In this document: positions 52,126 through 60,538 of the stretch, piece by piece
Layout of the letters: each line of letters begins with the position of its first letter
Position numbering within the stretch: the first letter of the stretch is position 1
From: Lachnospiraceae bacterium
GTDB taxonomy: Bacteria; Bacillota; Clostridia; Lachnospirales; Lachnospiraceae
DNA length: 64,000 nucleotides
Direction of reading: 5' to 3'
Assembly: GCA_016283755.1 (NCBI GenBank)
Contig: JAEENO010000032.1
Location: 62,001 to 126,000 of the forward strand
The notes under the pieces: model-generated
Seen by the model: only the letters and a program-made list of their open reading frames with translations
Told to the model about the DNA's origin: nothing
The model's database searches: none
Position numbers and translations under genes: made by a program

Positions 52126-52233
52126 TTAACTTCCACCCTTATGGCATCTTCCCTGACACTTCTTTGACCCATGACCACCATCGACACTAATTGTAATAAT
52201 TCTTATTACAGGTTTAGTGTATTTCTTTTTCAT
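52126..52233 (-). CDS. RiPP precursor peptide (35 aa, C-x3-C core)
   Basis: A 35-residue peptide. It starts at an ATG with a GGGAGGGAAGGAGGAAAAGCA leader, a very strong ribosome site. The first part MKKKYTKPVIRIITISV is leader-like; the KKYxKPVI opening is common in Clostridial Cys-peptide precursors. Then D-GG-HGSKK, Cys26, QGR, Cys30, HKGGS. A Gly-Gly at 19-20 would fit leader removal, leaving a 15-residue basic core with two Cys. It is the first gene of the maturase operon. Product class (sactipeptide, ranthipeptide, disulfide or other) is not decided by sequence. Confidence 0.85.
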   Translation of the reverse strand: MKKKYTKPVIRIITISVDGGHGSKKCQGRCHKGGS

Positions 52234-52337
52234 TGCTTTTCCTCCTTCCCTCCCGAGACTAACTATTGTATAGAATAATTAGATTTCGTTCTTTATTATC
52301 TGCAGATACTATAAATGCTACGCTTCATAAAAAACAG

Positions 52338-52386
52338 TGTATATACATTTTCGGTTGAAATTTTTTAACGCGAAAATGTATATACA
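52338..52386. promoter_or_regulatory. Perfect 16-bp inverted repeat, divergent RiPP / signal-peptide promoter region
   Basis: TGTATATACATTTTCG (52338-52353) and CGAAAATGTATATACA (52371-52386) with a 17-nt A/T-rich spacer. It lies midway in the 210-nt gap. For the precursor promoter a TATAGT -10 (minus strand, 52308-52313) has its -35 position right beside the left arm. For the plus-strand peptide, TATACT (52391-52396) lies 5 nt past the right arm. Long dyad with poor -35 sites suggests an activator-type operator. Confidence 0.75.
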
Positions 52387-52443
52387 AAACTATACTTATT
52401 TGGTAGCATTGCTCTGAAGCAAAGATAACAGGAGGTTACTAAC

Positions 52444-52641
52444 ATGAGTTTAAAGCGCATCATACTTACTACCATCACATTAACTATAATTACAATTATC
52501 ACACTATTCGCATCCCAAATAGACCTCAAAACTCTTGTCTATTCTAATACATATTACTACGTTAATGGCGATGATGAGCCTACAATCCCCGATCCACTTC
52601 CACTACCCGCTTATACACCATCAGGTGGATATAATCTGTAA
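52444..52641 (+). CDS. Putative signalling pro-peptide (65 aa)
   Basis: A 65-residue peptide with an N-terminal basic-hydrophobic segment (LKRIILTTITLTIITIITLFA, one membrane helix or signal) and a polar, Pro/Asp-rich tail ending in PAYTPSGGYNL. The ribosome site AGGAGG is 8 nt before the ATG. It is divergent from the RiPP operon and convergent with the dual-HTH regulator, which it overlaps by 31 nt. Size, leader and regulator neighbour resemble Gram-positive pro-pheromones read by Rgg/PlcR-type sensors; the mature pheromone would come from the C-terminal end. Not matched to a known family. Confidence 0.55.
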   Translation: MSLKRIILTTITLTIITIITLFASQIDLKTLVYSNTYYYVNGDDEPTIPDPLPLPAYTPSGGYNL

Positions 52642-54392
52642 AAATAGCTTTCCAAACTGTGTGCATATTTATATTTATACAGCTTCGCATACATAAATCC
52701 CTTATATAGATACTCTTTTCTACTACTTTCATCGGATGAATTATAGTATCCTGTCCACCAATTCAACCCAACTAATGCTGATCCTTTACCCGTATCAACA
52801 CAATATTGAATAAAATCGTGTTCTGCCTTATTAGGGTTATTTATTTTACTCTTTTTGTCTTTGCCGATTCCTAACAAGTATACTGATGTATACTGTCTAT
52901 AACAGTACCTCAAATCCACTTTTGTATCTTTGTATAACTTCAATAACTTATCTGCTATGATATCAGTATTGGCTCCATCTATCTGTCTGAGATTTGCAAG
53001 GTATGCCGTTATTATATCCATCTCTGCCTGAAATGGTCGTCTTATATACTCTTCCCTTTCAAGGTCATATATTCCCTTAACATTTTCTTTCATCGCCTCA
53101 AGTTTTATATTCTTATCAGTCACCCCTTCATATTGAACAATGCCCCTATATGCTTTAAACAAGCGCTTTTCTTTCTCACTTTGGTCAGGTCTTTCCTCCG
53201 TTAATTCAAGAACTTTAGCCGTTTCCCCTCTTGCAGTCATTTCCTTAATTTCTGCTATCTGCCGTATTCTTTTCAAGGAATCTGCGATTACAAAACCACT
53301 GATTCGCTCTTTATTAATTGACAGTTTTTCAACTATTGCCTTATATTTATTCTTATTAGGTGAGCTTTTTCCTTTTTCTATATTAGACACTGATGCAATA
53401 TTCTTATATATTCCATCTGCAAGCTCCATTTGTGTCATACCCTGTGCCATACGCTCATCTCTTATTACCTCTGACTCAAGAAAATATGAAGCTGTCGTCC
53501 ACCTATAGAATAAGGCATCCTGTCTTCTTCCGTTATCGTATTCATTATATAATTCATAAAGCAGATTAAAATATGACATCCAATAATCCACTTTATCTCT
53601 GTCTCCGACTCTCTTATAACTCTCAATCAATTTCTCAACAAGTGGTTTTAACATATATATTATGCTATTTGCTCGTAACAGACCTATTCCTTTTTCCAAA
53701 TAAGTTACTAACGTCTCATTCTCTATAATACTTTCCCCATACTCCACCATTAGATATACACATTTAGGCAATACCCTAACTTTAAGGGTTTCATCGCTCC
53801 ATTTTCCTGCCAAATAAACAAAACACTCAATCAGTAAATCTACACCTTTCTTAACTTTTCCCGTCATACATAATGCCTTAATATACATCAGTATATTTTC
53901 AACTTCATATGTTGAATAAAGGTATTCTGTATAATTATAGCGATTCACACCATTTAAAGTCAGTTTTATAGCCTTTGATATATACTGAAGACCTTCTTTA
54001 TATTCAAATATATTATCACCACAATATAATTCAATAGCCGCCAACGTCCTATAATAATACATCTCCTCGGCGCCTTCTAATTCTCCATATAATAACTTAT
54101 ACTTATCAAGCATGCTCTTTGCATCAACAGCATTTCCGCACATTATCCTATCTTCTATCTCATCACGCATTAAGATTTTATCATACTCTTCCCGTGATAA
54201 TATATACTCAAGGCTATCCACAGATTGGCCCATTCTTTCAAACAATATTTCAAAGGTTAACACATCCGTAACCGAATCCTCTACTCCAACGCGATATAAT
54301 GCCTGCTGTGTGCATATTCCGGATGCGAGTTTATCTCGTGATACCCCCACTCTGGCGCGTTCTTTTTCAATCAAGTCCCCGACTGTTATCAT
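52611..54392 (-). CDS. Dual helix-turn-helix, TPR-type regulator (Rgg/PlcR-like)
   Basis: A 593-residue protein. Residues 3-60 look like a divergent XRE helix-turn-helix (VGDLIEKERARVGVSRDKLASGI). A second, better XRE domain is inside the chain at about 308-362 (DERMAQGMTQMELADGIYKN, VSNIEKGKSSPNKNKY). Residues 65-300 and 370-593 are all-helical with TPR-like pairs. So it looks like two Rgg/PlcR-type units joined head to tail. The weak ribosome site suggests low level. It is convergent with the 65-residue peptide gene and lies beside the RiPP cluster, the typical place of a peptide-pheromone sensor. Confidence 0.78.
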   Translation of the reverse strand: MITVGDLIEKERARVGVSRDKLASGICTQQALYRVGVEDSVTDVLTFEILFERMGQSVDSLEYILSREEYDKILMRDEIEDRIMCGNAVDAKSMLDKYKLLYGELEGAEEMYYYRTLAAIELYCGDNIFEYKEGLQYISKAIKLTLNGVNRYNYTEYLYSTYEVENILMYIKALCMTGKVKKGVDLLIECFVYLAGKWSDETLKVRVLPKCVYLMVEYGESIIENETLVTYLEKGIGLLRANSIIYMLKPLVEKLIESYKRVGDRDKVDYWMSYFNLLYELYNEYDNGRRQDALFYRWTTASYFLESEVIRDERMAQGMTQMELADGIYKNIASVSNIEKGKSSPNKNKYKAIVEKLSINKERISGFVIADSLKRIRQIAEIKEMTARGETAKVLELTEERPDQSEKEKRLFKAYRGIVQYEGVTDKNIKLEAMKENVKGIYDLEREEYIRRPFQAEMDIITAYLANLRQIDGANTDIIADKLLKLYKDTKVDLRYCYRQYTSVYLLGIGKDKKSKINNPNKAEHDFIQYCVDTGKGSALVGLNWWTGYYNSSDESSRKEYLYKGFMYAKLYKYKYAHSLESYFYRLYPPDGV

Positions 54393-54430
54393 AAAAAAAC
54401 ATTTCCTATCTTTCGTACGATATATTCAAA

Positions 54431-54466
54431 AATCAACCGCGAACCCTACAGAATCCGCGGTTGATT
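54431..54466 (-). terminator. Terminator after the aminotransferase gene
   Basis: Perfect 11-bp stem AATCAACCGCG (54431-54441) and CGCGGTTGATT (54456-54466) followed by TTTTT on the minus strand. Confidence 0.88.
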
Positions 54467-54489
54467 ATACATAACATTATTAATAGACC

Positions 54490-55770
54490 TTACTTGCCTG
54501 CAAGTAACTTCTCTACTGTAGCAAGCTTTACACAGATGATGAATAACTCACCCGCTGTCTTAAGCTCTTCTACTGGTGGAAGTGACGGAGCGATACGAAT
54601 GATATTATCGTTAGGGTCCTTCTTATATGGGAAAGGAGCACCTGCGCCTGTCATAACCATTCCTGCTTCCTTACAGAGCTCGACTACTCTCTTTGCACAT
54701 CCATCAACTGTCTGATAAGTAATGAAATATCCGCCGAGCGGTCTAAGGTAAGAACCTGCTCCGATACCCTTTAATTCCTTATCGAACATTTCAAGAAGCA
54801 TCTCAAACTTCGGACGAAGAAGATCTGCCTGCTTCATCATATGAGCACGAAGTCCGTTGATATCCTTAAAGAATCTTACGTGACGAAGCATATTAACCTT
54901 GTCGTAAGAAATTGCCTGTGCATTCATAAGCTTCAAGATATCATCGATATTCTTCTTGGATGCTGCTATAGCAGAGATACCAGCGCCCGCAAGTGACATC
55001 TTGGATGTAGATGCAAACTCATATACCATATCAGGATTGCCTGCCTTCTTGCACTCTTCCATAATAGGAAGGAGCTTGTCCTGCTTATCCGCATAGAGAT
55101 GATGCTCTGCATAAGCATTGTCCCAATAGATTCTGAAGTCTTCTGCTGCAGGCTTAAGATTAGCGAATCTCTTAACCGTCTCGTCAGAATATGTAATACC
55201 CTGAGGATTGGAATACTTAGGTACGCACCAGATACCCTTAACCGAAGCATCGTTATTAACGTACTTTTCTACCATATCCATGTCAGGACCGGTAGGTGTC
55301 ATAGGAATATTGATCATTTCGATTCCGAAATGCTCTGTTATAGTAAAATGTCTGTCATATCCCGGTACAGGACATAAGAACTTAACCTTATCAAGCTTGC
55401 ACCAAGGTGTTGAACCAAGTACACCATGTGTATAAGCACGGCAGATTGAATCATACATAAGAGTAAGGGATGCGTTACCACCGATGATAATCTCATCCAT
55501 TCCGCACTCCATAACCTTACTCATAAGCTCTTTGGCTTCTGTAATACCGCTTAACACACCATAGTTACGTACATCACCGTCAACAGACTTGAAATCCGAT
55601 TTGCTTGTAAGTACATCTAAGATAGGTGATGAAAGATCAAGCTGTGCTGTTGAAGGCTTACCACGTGCCATGTTAAGTGTAAGGCCCATCTGCTGATACT
55701 TCTTGTAAAACTCTTCAAGACTTGCCTTCTCCTTAAGGAGTTCTTCCTTGGACATTGTTTCGTAATTCAT
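54490..55770 (-). CDS. PLP-dependent aminotransferase (MocR-type/class I)
   Basis: A 426-residue aminotransferase. Seen: LNMARGKPSTAQLDLS near the start, DEIIIGGNASLTLMYDSICRA, IWCVPKYSNPQGITYS, IYWDNAYAEHHLY and EFASTSKMSLAGAGISAIAAS with the PLP Lys. It lacks the DNA-binding domain of MocR regulators. This branch is annotated as alanine or aspartate aminotransferase in many Clostridia; substrate not decided here. Confidence 0.9.
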   Translation of the reverse strand: MNYETMSKEELLKEKASLEEFYKKYQQMGLTLNMARGKPSTAQLDLSSPILDVLTSKSDFKSVDGDVRNYGVLSGITEAKELMSKVMECGMDEIIIGGNASLTLMYDSICRAYTHGVLGSTPWCKLDKVKFLCPVPGYDRHFTITEHFGIEMINIPMTPTGPDMDMVEKYVNNDASVKGIWCVPKYSNPQGITYSDETVKRFANLKPAAEDFRIYWDNAYAEHHLYADKQDKLLPIMEECKKAGNPDMVYEFASTSKMSLAGAGISAIAASKKNIDDILKLMNAQAISYDKVNMLRHVRFFKDINGLRAHMMKQADLLRPKFEMLLEMFDKELKGIGAGSYLRPLGGYFITYQTVDGCAKRVVELCKEAGMVMTGAGAPFPYKKDPNDNIIRIAPSLPPVEELKTAGELFIICVKLATVEKLLAGK

Positions 55771-55873
55771 ATTAAATCCCCCATAAATAATAGTTTCGGT
55801 GTCCCGAAAATATGTATTACCGTGTATTTACTATTAAAACACTTTATTAGCGTTACTTCAAGCCAATTCGCAA

Positions 55874-57202
55874 TTAATTCTTATCTTTTCCTTTAATCTT
55901 ATTAAAATATTCTATTATTTCTTTTTCGTATCCTATACTTCCCGGCTCGAAGATTACTTCATTCGTCAGCCCGTCAGGTAAGTACTGCTGCTCTACGTAA
56001 TGATTCGGGAAATCATGCGCATACTTATATCCTATGCCGTGACCTAATTTGTCCGCGCCACCATAGTGATGATCCTGTAAATGCGTCGGTACTTTCTCGT
56101 TAGGATTATTGGCTACTATGTCATTTGCCTTAAATATCGCATTTACACAGGAATTACTCTTCGGTGCCGTTGCTACATAGTTTACTGCCTCCGAAAGAAT
56201 AATCTGCGATTCAGGCATGCCCACACGTTCCACTGCCAATGCTGCTGCCACCGCAACCTGTAAAGCATTAGGGTCTGCAAGTCCCACATCCTCCGCTGCG
56301 CAAATCATAATACGACGTGCGATAAACTTAATATCCTCGCCTGCAGTAAGCATCTTTGCAAGATAATAAGTTGCGGCATCAGGGTCCGAGCCTCTCATAC
56401 TTTTAATGAAAGCCGATATCGTATCGTAATGATTGTCTCCATCTTTATCATACTTTAATGCGCGCTTCTGAATACATTCCGATGCCACATCCATAGTTAT
56501 ATGAATCTTGCCGTCAGAAGAGCGTTCCGTCGTTAATACGCCAAGTTCTACGGCATTAAGTGCGGACCTTGCGTCACCCGATGACATATCTGCCAAAAAT
56601 TCTACCGCATCATCATCTATAACCGCGTTATATGCACCCATACCGCGCTCCGTATCCTCTATAGCGCGGCGAATAAGAACTTTTATATCATCAGACGTTA
56701 ATTTCTTAAGTTCAAATATAATGGAACGGGATAAAAGCGCTCCGTTCACCTCAAAATAAGGATTCTCGGTTGTTGCACCAATTAATATTATCGTTCCGTC
56801 TTCAACGAACGGAAGAAGATAATCCTGCTGAGCTTTGTTAAATCTATGAATCTCATCGATAAATAGGATCGTCTTCTTACCGTACATGCCGAGGTTATCC
56901 TTCGCAATTGCAACAACCTCTTCCATGTCCTTCTTGCCCGCGGATGTGGCATTAATCTGCTTAAAGTCCGCTGATGTAGTATTGGCAATAACGCGCGCAA
57001 GTGTTGTCTTACCGGTTCCCGGAGGTCCGTAGAATATGACAGACGATAACTTATCCGCTTTAATCGCACGATAAAGGAGCTTATCCTTACCAATGATATG
57101 CTCCTGTCCCACGACTTCCTCTATCGTTCGCGGGCGTAATCTTCCCGCAAGCGGTGAGTCGGACTTACTATTCTGTTCTCGCATATAAGAGAAAATATCC
57201 AT
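55874..57202 (-). CDS. rarA: Replication-associated AAA+ ATPase RarA (MgsA)
   Basis: A 442-residue AAA+ protein that acts at stalled replication forks. PLAGRLRPRTIEEVVGQEHIIG, FYGPPGTGKTTLARVIA (Walker A), ILFIDEIHRFNKAQQDYLLP (Walker B) and IGATTENPYFEVN (sensor 1); C-terminal helical tetramerisation part with FIKSMRGSDPDAATYYLAKML and the LPDGL end. Length is standard. Confidence 0.96.
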   Translation of the reverse strand: MDIFSYMREQNSKSDSPLAGRLRPRTIEEVVGQEHIIGKDKLLYRAIKADKLSSVIFYGPPGTGKTTLARVIANTTSADFKQINATSAGKKDMEEVVAIAKDNLGMYGKKTILFIDEIHRFNKAQQDYLLPFVEDGTIILIGATTENPYFEVNGALLSRSIIFELKKLTSDDIKVLIRRAIEDTERGMGAYNAVIDDDAVEFLADMSSGDARSALNAVELGVLTTERSSDGKIHITMDVASECIQKRALKYDKDGDNHYDTISAFIKSMRGSDPDAATYYLAKMLTAGEDIKFIARRIMICAAEDVGLADPNALQVAVAAALAVERVGMPESQIILSEAVNYVATAPKSNSCVNAIFKANDIVANNPNEKVPTHLQDHHYGGADKLGHGIGYKYAHDFPNHYVEQQYLPDGLTNEVIFEPGSIGYEKEIIEYFNKIKGKDKN

Positions 57203-57209
57203 AATCTAC

Positions 57210-58190
57210 CTAGTTATTCTTATACTTTAATGTCTCTTCGACAGTTTCCTTCATTACCCTCATTGCATCGGTCGGATTCTTACCTATCGCAGTCTCGTTG
57301 GTAAGCATTAATGCACTTGCGCCTTCCATAACCGCTCTATATATATCCGAAGTCTCAGCACGTGTCGGAATCTTGCTTTCACACATGGATGCAAGCATAT
57401 CCGTAACTATAAGGAACTCGCGCTTTGCCATTACGCACTTTTTAACGATTTCTTCCTGAATTATAGGAAGCTTCGTAAGTCCGTACGCATTACCAAGATC
57501 GCCTCTTGCAATTACTATACAATCACACTCTTCAATTATTCCGTCAAGATTTGCAACGCCTTCTTCGTTCTCAATTTTCGCATAGATCTTAACGTCATGA
57601 CAATCCGCCGTATCAAGTGCGGAGCGAAGAGCTTTTATATCATCCTTATTACGAACAAACGGGAGCATAACCTTCGTTACATTATGCTTCTTAAAAGCGC
57701 TTATATTCTTAAAGTCGTTAACCGTTAAGGTATCGCGCTTAATCTCTTTATGGACAAGCTTGATACTCTTTCTTGAAGAAAGCACTCCGCCTCGCATAAC
57801 CTTAAATGCATTGCCGTCACGGTTAAGAAGTATCTTACCATCATCAAGTAAAACTTCCGTCTCTTTATCAATATACTCAAGTAATTCCTTCATAACAGGA
57901 ATCGTATTCTCATCTTCTTCCGTTGCAAATAAGACATATGAGCCTTCGGTAAGATTCATTTCATTCTTTAATGCGCCGATTCTAAGCTCCGGGCCTTCGA
58001 TATCTGCCATGATATCAATATCCTTACCGGATAATTTGCAAGCCTTATGTAACTCTTCCAATCCTTCCATGAAGTCCGGAAGCATGGCATGGGATAGATT
58101 AAGTCTAATTCCCGTCATTCCGTTTCCGATTAACTTATAAAGTACCTCCGCATTCTTACATGAAGGCCCCATTGTTCCGTAAATTTCCAT
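57210..58190 (-). CDS. Pyruvate-kinase-like protein without C domain
   Basis: A 326-residue protein with only the catalytic barrel of pyruvate kinase: YGTMGPSCKN (start), IRLNLSHAM, DIEGPELRIG, KIENEEGVANLDGI with the Lys, DCIVIARGDLG, TDMLASM and PTRAETSDI. The B-domain part is present but short; the allosteric C domain (about 140 residues) is missing and the frame ends normally. The common ATQMLESM has become VTDMLASM. Substrate could differ from PEP. It is 7 nt after rarA on the same strand and 13 nt from the TSUP gene. Confidence 0.85.
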   Translation of the reverse strand: MEIYGTMGPSCKNAEVLYKLIGNGMTGIRLNLSHAMLPDFMEGLEELHKACKLSGKDIDIMADIEGPELRIGALKNEMNLTEGSYVLFATEEDENTIPVMKELLEYIDKETEVLLDDGKILLNRDGNAFKVMRGGVLSSRKSIKLVHKEIKRDTLTVNDFKNISAFKKHNVTKVMLPFVRNKDDIKALRSALDTADCHDVKIYAKIENEEGVANLDGIIEECDCIVIARGDLGNAYGLTKLPIIQEEIVKKCVMAKREFLIVTDMLASMCESKIPTRAETSDIYRAVMEGASALMLTNETAIGKNPTDAMRVMKETVEETLKYKNN

Positions 58191-58203
58191 TTATATTTCC
58201 TTT

Positions 58204-58971
58204 CTAAAAAAACGCTTCATAGCATATCTTAATGTACAATATCGAAATAACAATAAGCATTATCGGGCGAACGATTCTTATTCCGTTCTTCATAACAAGG
58301 CTTGAACCCGTATAATGTCCCGCTATTGAAAATACTGCTGCCGTAGCACCAAGAAGTATAAGTACCTGCCCATGAATAAGGAATGTTGCAAGTGCCGCAA
58401 CATTGGATGTTAGATTGCATAACTTCACATTACCGGATGCGGTCTTAACATCAAGTCCCAATATAAGCGTAAAGCCTAACAGTAAAAAAGTTCCTGTGCC
58501 AGGGCCATAGAAGCCGTCATATATTCCGACTATAAAACTCAACACACTTCCCCAGATAAGTACGCCTTTTCTTGTAAGATTAAACTTATTGATTGGCTTA
58601 AGATCCTTATTCTTGAATACAAGAAATGTTATTATCGGCAATGTGCAAAGAAGCACTATCTTAATTGCCATATCGCCCGTCATAAGAACGAGATTTGCTC
58701 CTATAACGGAACCGATAAATGAAAGAATAACCGTAGGTATTGCAAGCATCCAGTCTATATAACCGTTCTTACAATATCTGTAGGTTGATACCGCAGTTCC
58801 TATCGCAGACGACATCTTATTCGTCGCGACCGCATTATGCGCACCTATCTTCATCATATAAGCAGGAAGCGATATCATTCCGCCGCCGCCCGCAATCGCA
58901 TCTACAAATCCCGCCAAGAAAACTGCCGGGCACACAATTACAAACATCATTAAACTATAATTTCCCAACAT
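58204..58971 (-). CDS. TSUP family (TauE/SafE) anion transporter
   Basis: A 255-residue membrane protein with about eight helices. The TSUP repeat features are GFVDAIAGGGGMISLPAYMMKIG with the Gly-rich loop and GIYDGFYGPGTGTFLLLGF in the second half. Family members move sulfite, sulfoacetate, thiosulfate and other anions. First gene of a TSUP-PK-like-rarA run by orientation. Substrate unknown. Confidence 0.93.
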   Translation of the reverse strand: MLGNYSLMMFVIVCPAVFLAGFVDAIAGGGGMISLPAYMMKIGAHNAVATNKMSSAIGTAVSTYRYCKNGYIDWMLAIPTVILSFIGSVIGANLVLMTGDMAIKIVLLCTLPIITFLVFKNKDLKPINKFNLTRKGVLIWGSVLSFIVGIYDGFYGPGTGTFLLLGFTLILGLDVKTASGNVKLCNLTSNVAALATFLIHGQVLILLGATAAVFSIAGHYTGSSLVMKNGIRIVRPIMLIVISILYIKICYEAFF

Positions 58972-59110
58972 AATATCCTCCGTAAAATACCAAAAGTATC
59001 ATATCATTTTTAAACTCTGTCTACAAGTATGCTTCAAATATCAAAAAGCCACCGACACACTCCATTTTCAACCTGTCAAGTCATTATTCTAACCTGATAG
59101 CAAAATTCTA

Positions 59111-59139
59111 TTTACATACGCGGCTGTCATTAATATAAT
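59111..59139 (+). promoter_or_regulatory. Promoter of the MFS transporter gene
   Basis: TTTACA (59111-59116) and TATAAT (59134-59139) with a 17-nt spacer, 51 nt upstream of the plus-strand start at 59190. Confidence 0.75.
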
Positions 59140-59189
59140 TGCCTCATAAGGTTAACCGAACATAAATTTCGTTAAAAAGGAGAGATGTT

Positions 59190-60473
59190 ATGAGCAACGT
59201 ATTTTCAAACAGGAATTTCAGGCTCGTGTTTTTCGGCGCACTCGTATCCGAGCTCGGAGCGCTTTTATACAGCTTTGCAGTAAGCTTCTATATACTTGAG
59301 ATAACAAACAATAATGCATTCTTGCAAGGACTTTACCTTGCACTTTGCGGAGCGATACTGCTTCTTTTAACCCCCGTAGGCGGAGTACTCGGCGACAGAT
59401 TCAATAAAGCAAAAATCATGTTCACGTGCGATTATATGAAGGGCGCCCTCATAATAGCCGCAACAATACTTATGATACTTTTTAGAAGCAGCATGGCACA
59501 CCTTATCATTTTATTTGCAATCGGTATTGTAGGTAACGGCGTAAGCGGTATATTTAACCCGGCATCAGGCGCGCTGCTTCCTCACATCGTTCCTGAAGAT
59601 AAGTTACAGCAGGCCAATTCATACTTTGCCATTAAAAGCTCTGCAGAGGGAATCCTTGGAATAATCCTTGCGGGAATTCTTTATACATTACTTCCTATCC
59701 AGGTATTATTCATGATTGTCGGCATATGCTTCATATTATCCGGAGTATCCGAGATGTTCATAAGATATGACTTCGTAAAATCAGACGACAAAATGACTGT
59801 TAAGCTTGCGCTTTCAGATATGAAGGAAGGCTTCGTATACTTAACATCCCGTAAAGCAATACTTGCGCTTGTGTTAGCAATTCTTTTCATCAACTTCTTC
59901 TTTGCACCTATCACAAGTAACTTTTTGCCTTACTTTGTAAAGACCGACATTGCAAATGCTCCGACATATCTTTTTAAAAGCTTTATAAAGCCTGAGATGT
60001 GGATTTCAGTCTTCAGTGTATTAATGGGGTTAACCTCCCTTGTTGCATCCGTTATATTAAGCGGTAAAAAGCAGGAAGATAAGTGCGGCAAAAAAGTTGC
60101 CGGAAGACTTTTTGTCGAAGCCTTACTCATAGTCGGCCTCACTTTAAGTTATGTTATATTCGTTGCAAATAACAAGTCGATTAATGCATTTCTCATAATA
60201 TTATCTCTCGGCATTCTCGTTGTGGGATTCATACTTTCGTTTATCAATATCCCGATAAGTACGGTCCTTATGAGAGTTGTCGATAAAGATAAACTAAGCA
60301 AAGTTACAAGTATCTTAGGCATCTTATCACAGGGTCTGATTCCGATAGCATCGGTTATTGCGGGCGCAATCTTACAGGGACTTGGCAGCTCATTCCTTCT
60401 CGCCTTTTGTTCCGCAGGATTCCTTGTAACGTCAATCGTTCTTATGCTTAACAAAAAGGTAGGAGAAATCTAA
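59190..60473 (+). CDS. MFS transporter
   Basis: A 427-residue major facilitator protein with twelve predicted helices. NRNFRLVFFGALVSELGALLYSFAVSFYILEI at the start and the loop-2 GGVLGDRFNKAKIM motif are typical of the MDR/DHA3-type exporters. A GGAGAG ribosome site and a consensus-like promoter precede it. Single-gene unit; substrate unknown. Confidence 0.93.
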   Translation: MSNVFSNRNFRLVFFGALVSELGALLYSFAVSFYILEITNNNAFLQGLYLALCGAILLLLTPVGGVLGDRFNKAKIMFTCDYMKGALIIAATILMILFRSSMAHLIILFAIGIVGNGVSGIFNPASGALLPHIVPEDKLQQANSYFAIKSSAEGILGIILAGILYTLLPIQVLFMIVGICFILSGVSEMFIRYDFVKSDDKMTVKLALSDMKEGFVYLTSRKAILALVLAILFINFFFAPITSNFLPYFVKTDIANAPTYLFKSFIKPEMWISVFSVLMGLTSLVASVILSGKKQEDKCGKKVAGRLFVEALLIVGLTLSYVIFVANNKSINAFLIILSLGILVVGFILSFINIPISTVLMRVVDKDKLSKVTSILGILSQGLIPIASVIAGAILQGLGSSFLLAFCSAGFLVTSIVLMLNKKVGEI

Positions 60474-60493
60474 TCTTCCATCAATAATAAAAA

Positions 60494-60521
60494 AAACGCC
60501 GCAGAGAATATCTGCGGCGTT
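60494..60521. terminator. Bidirectional terminator
   Basis: Perfect 11-bp stem AACGCCGCAGA (60495-60505) and TCTGCGGCGTT (60511-60521), with A run before and T run after. Serves the MFS gene and the convergent DUF1002 gene. Confidence 0.92.
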
Positions 60522-60538
60522 TTCATTTCATAATCCTA

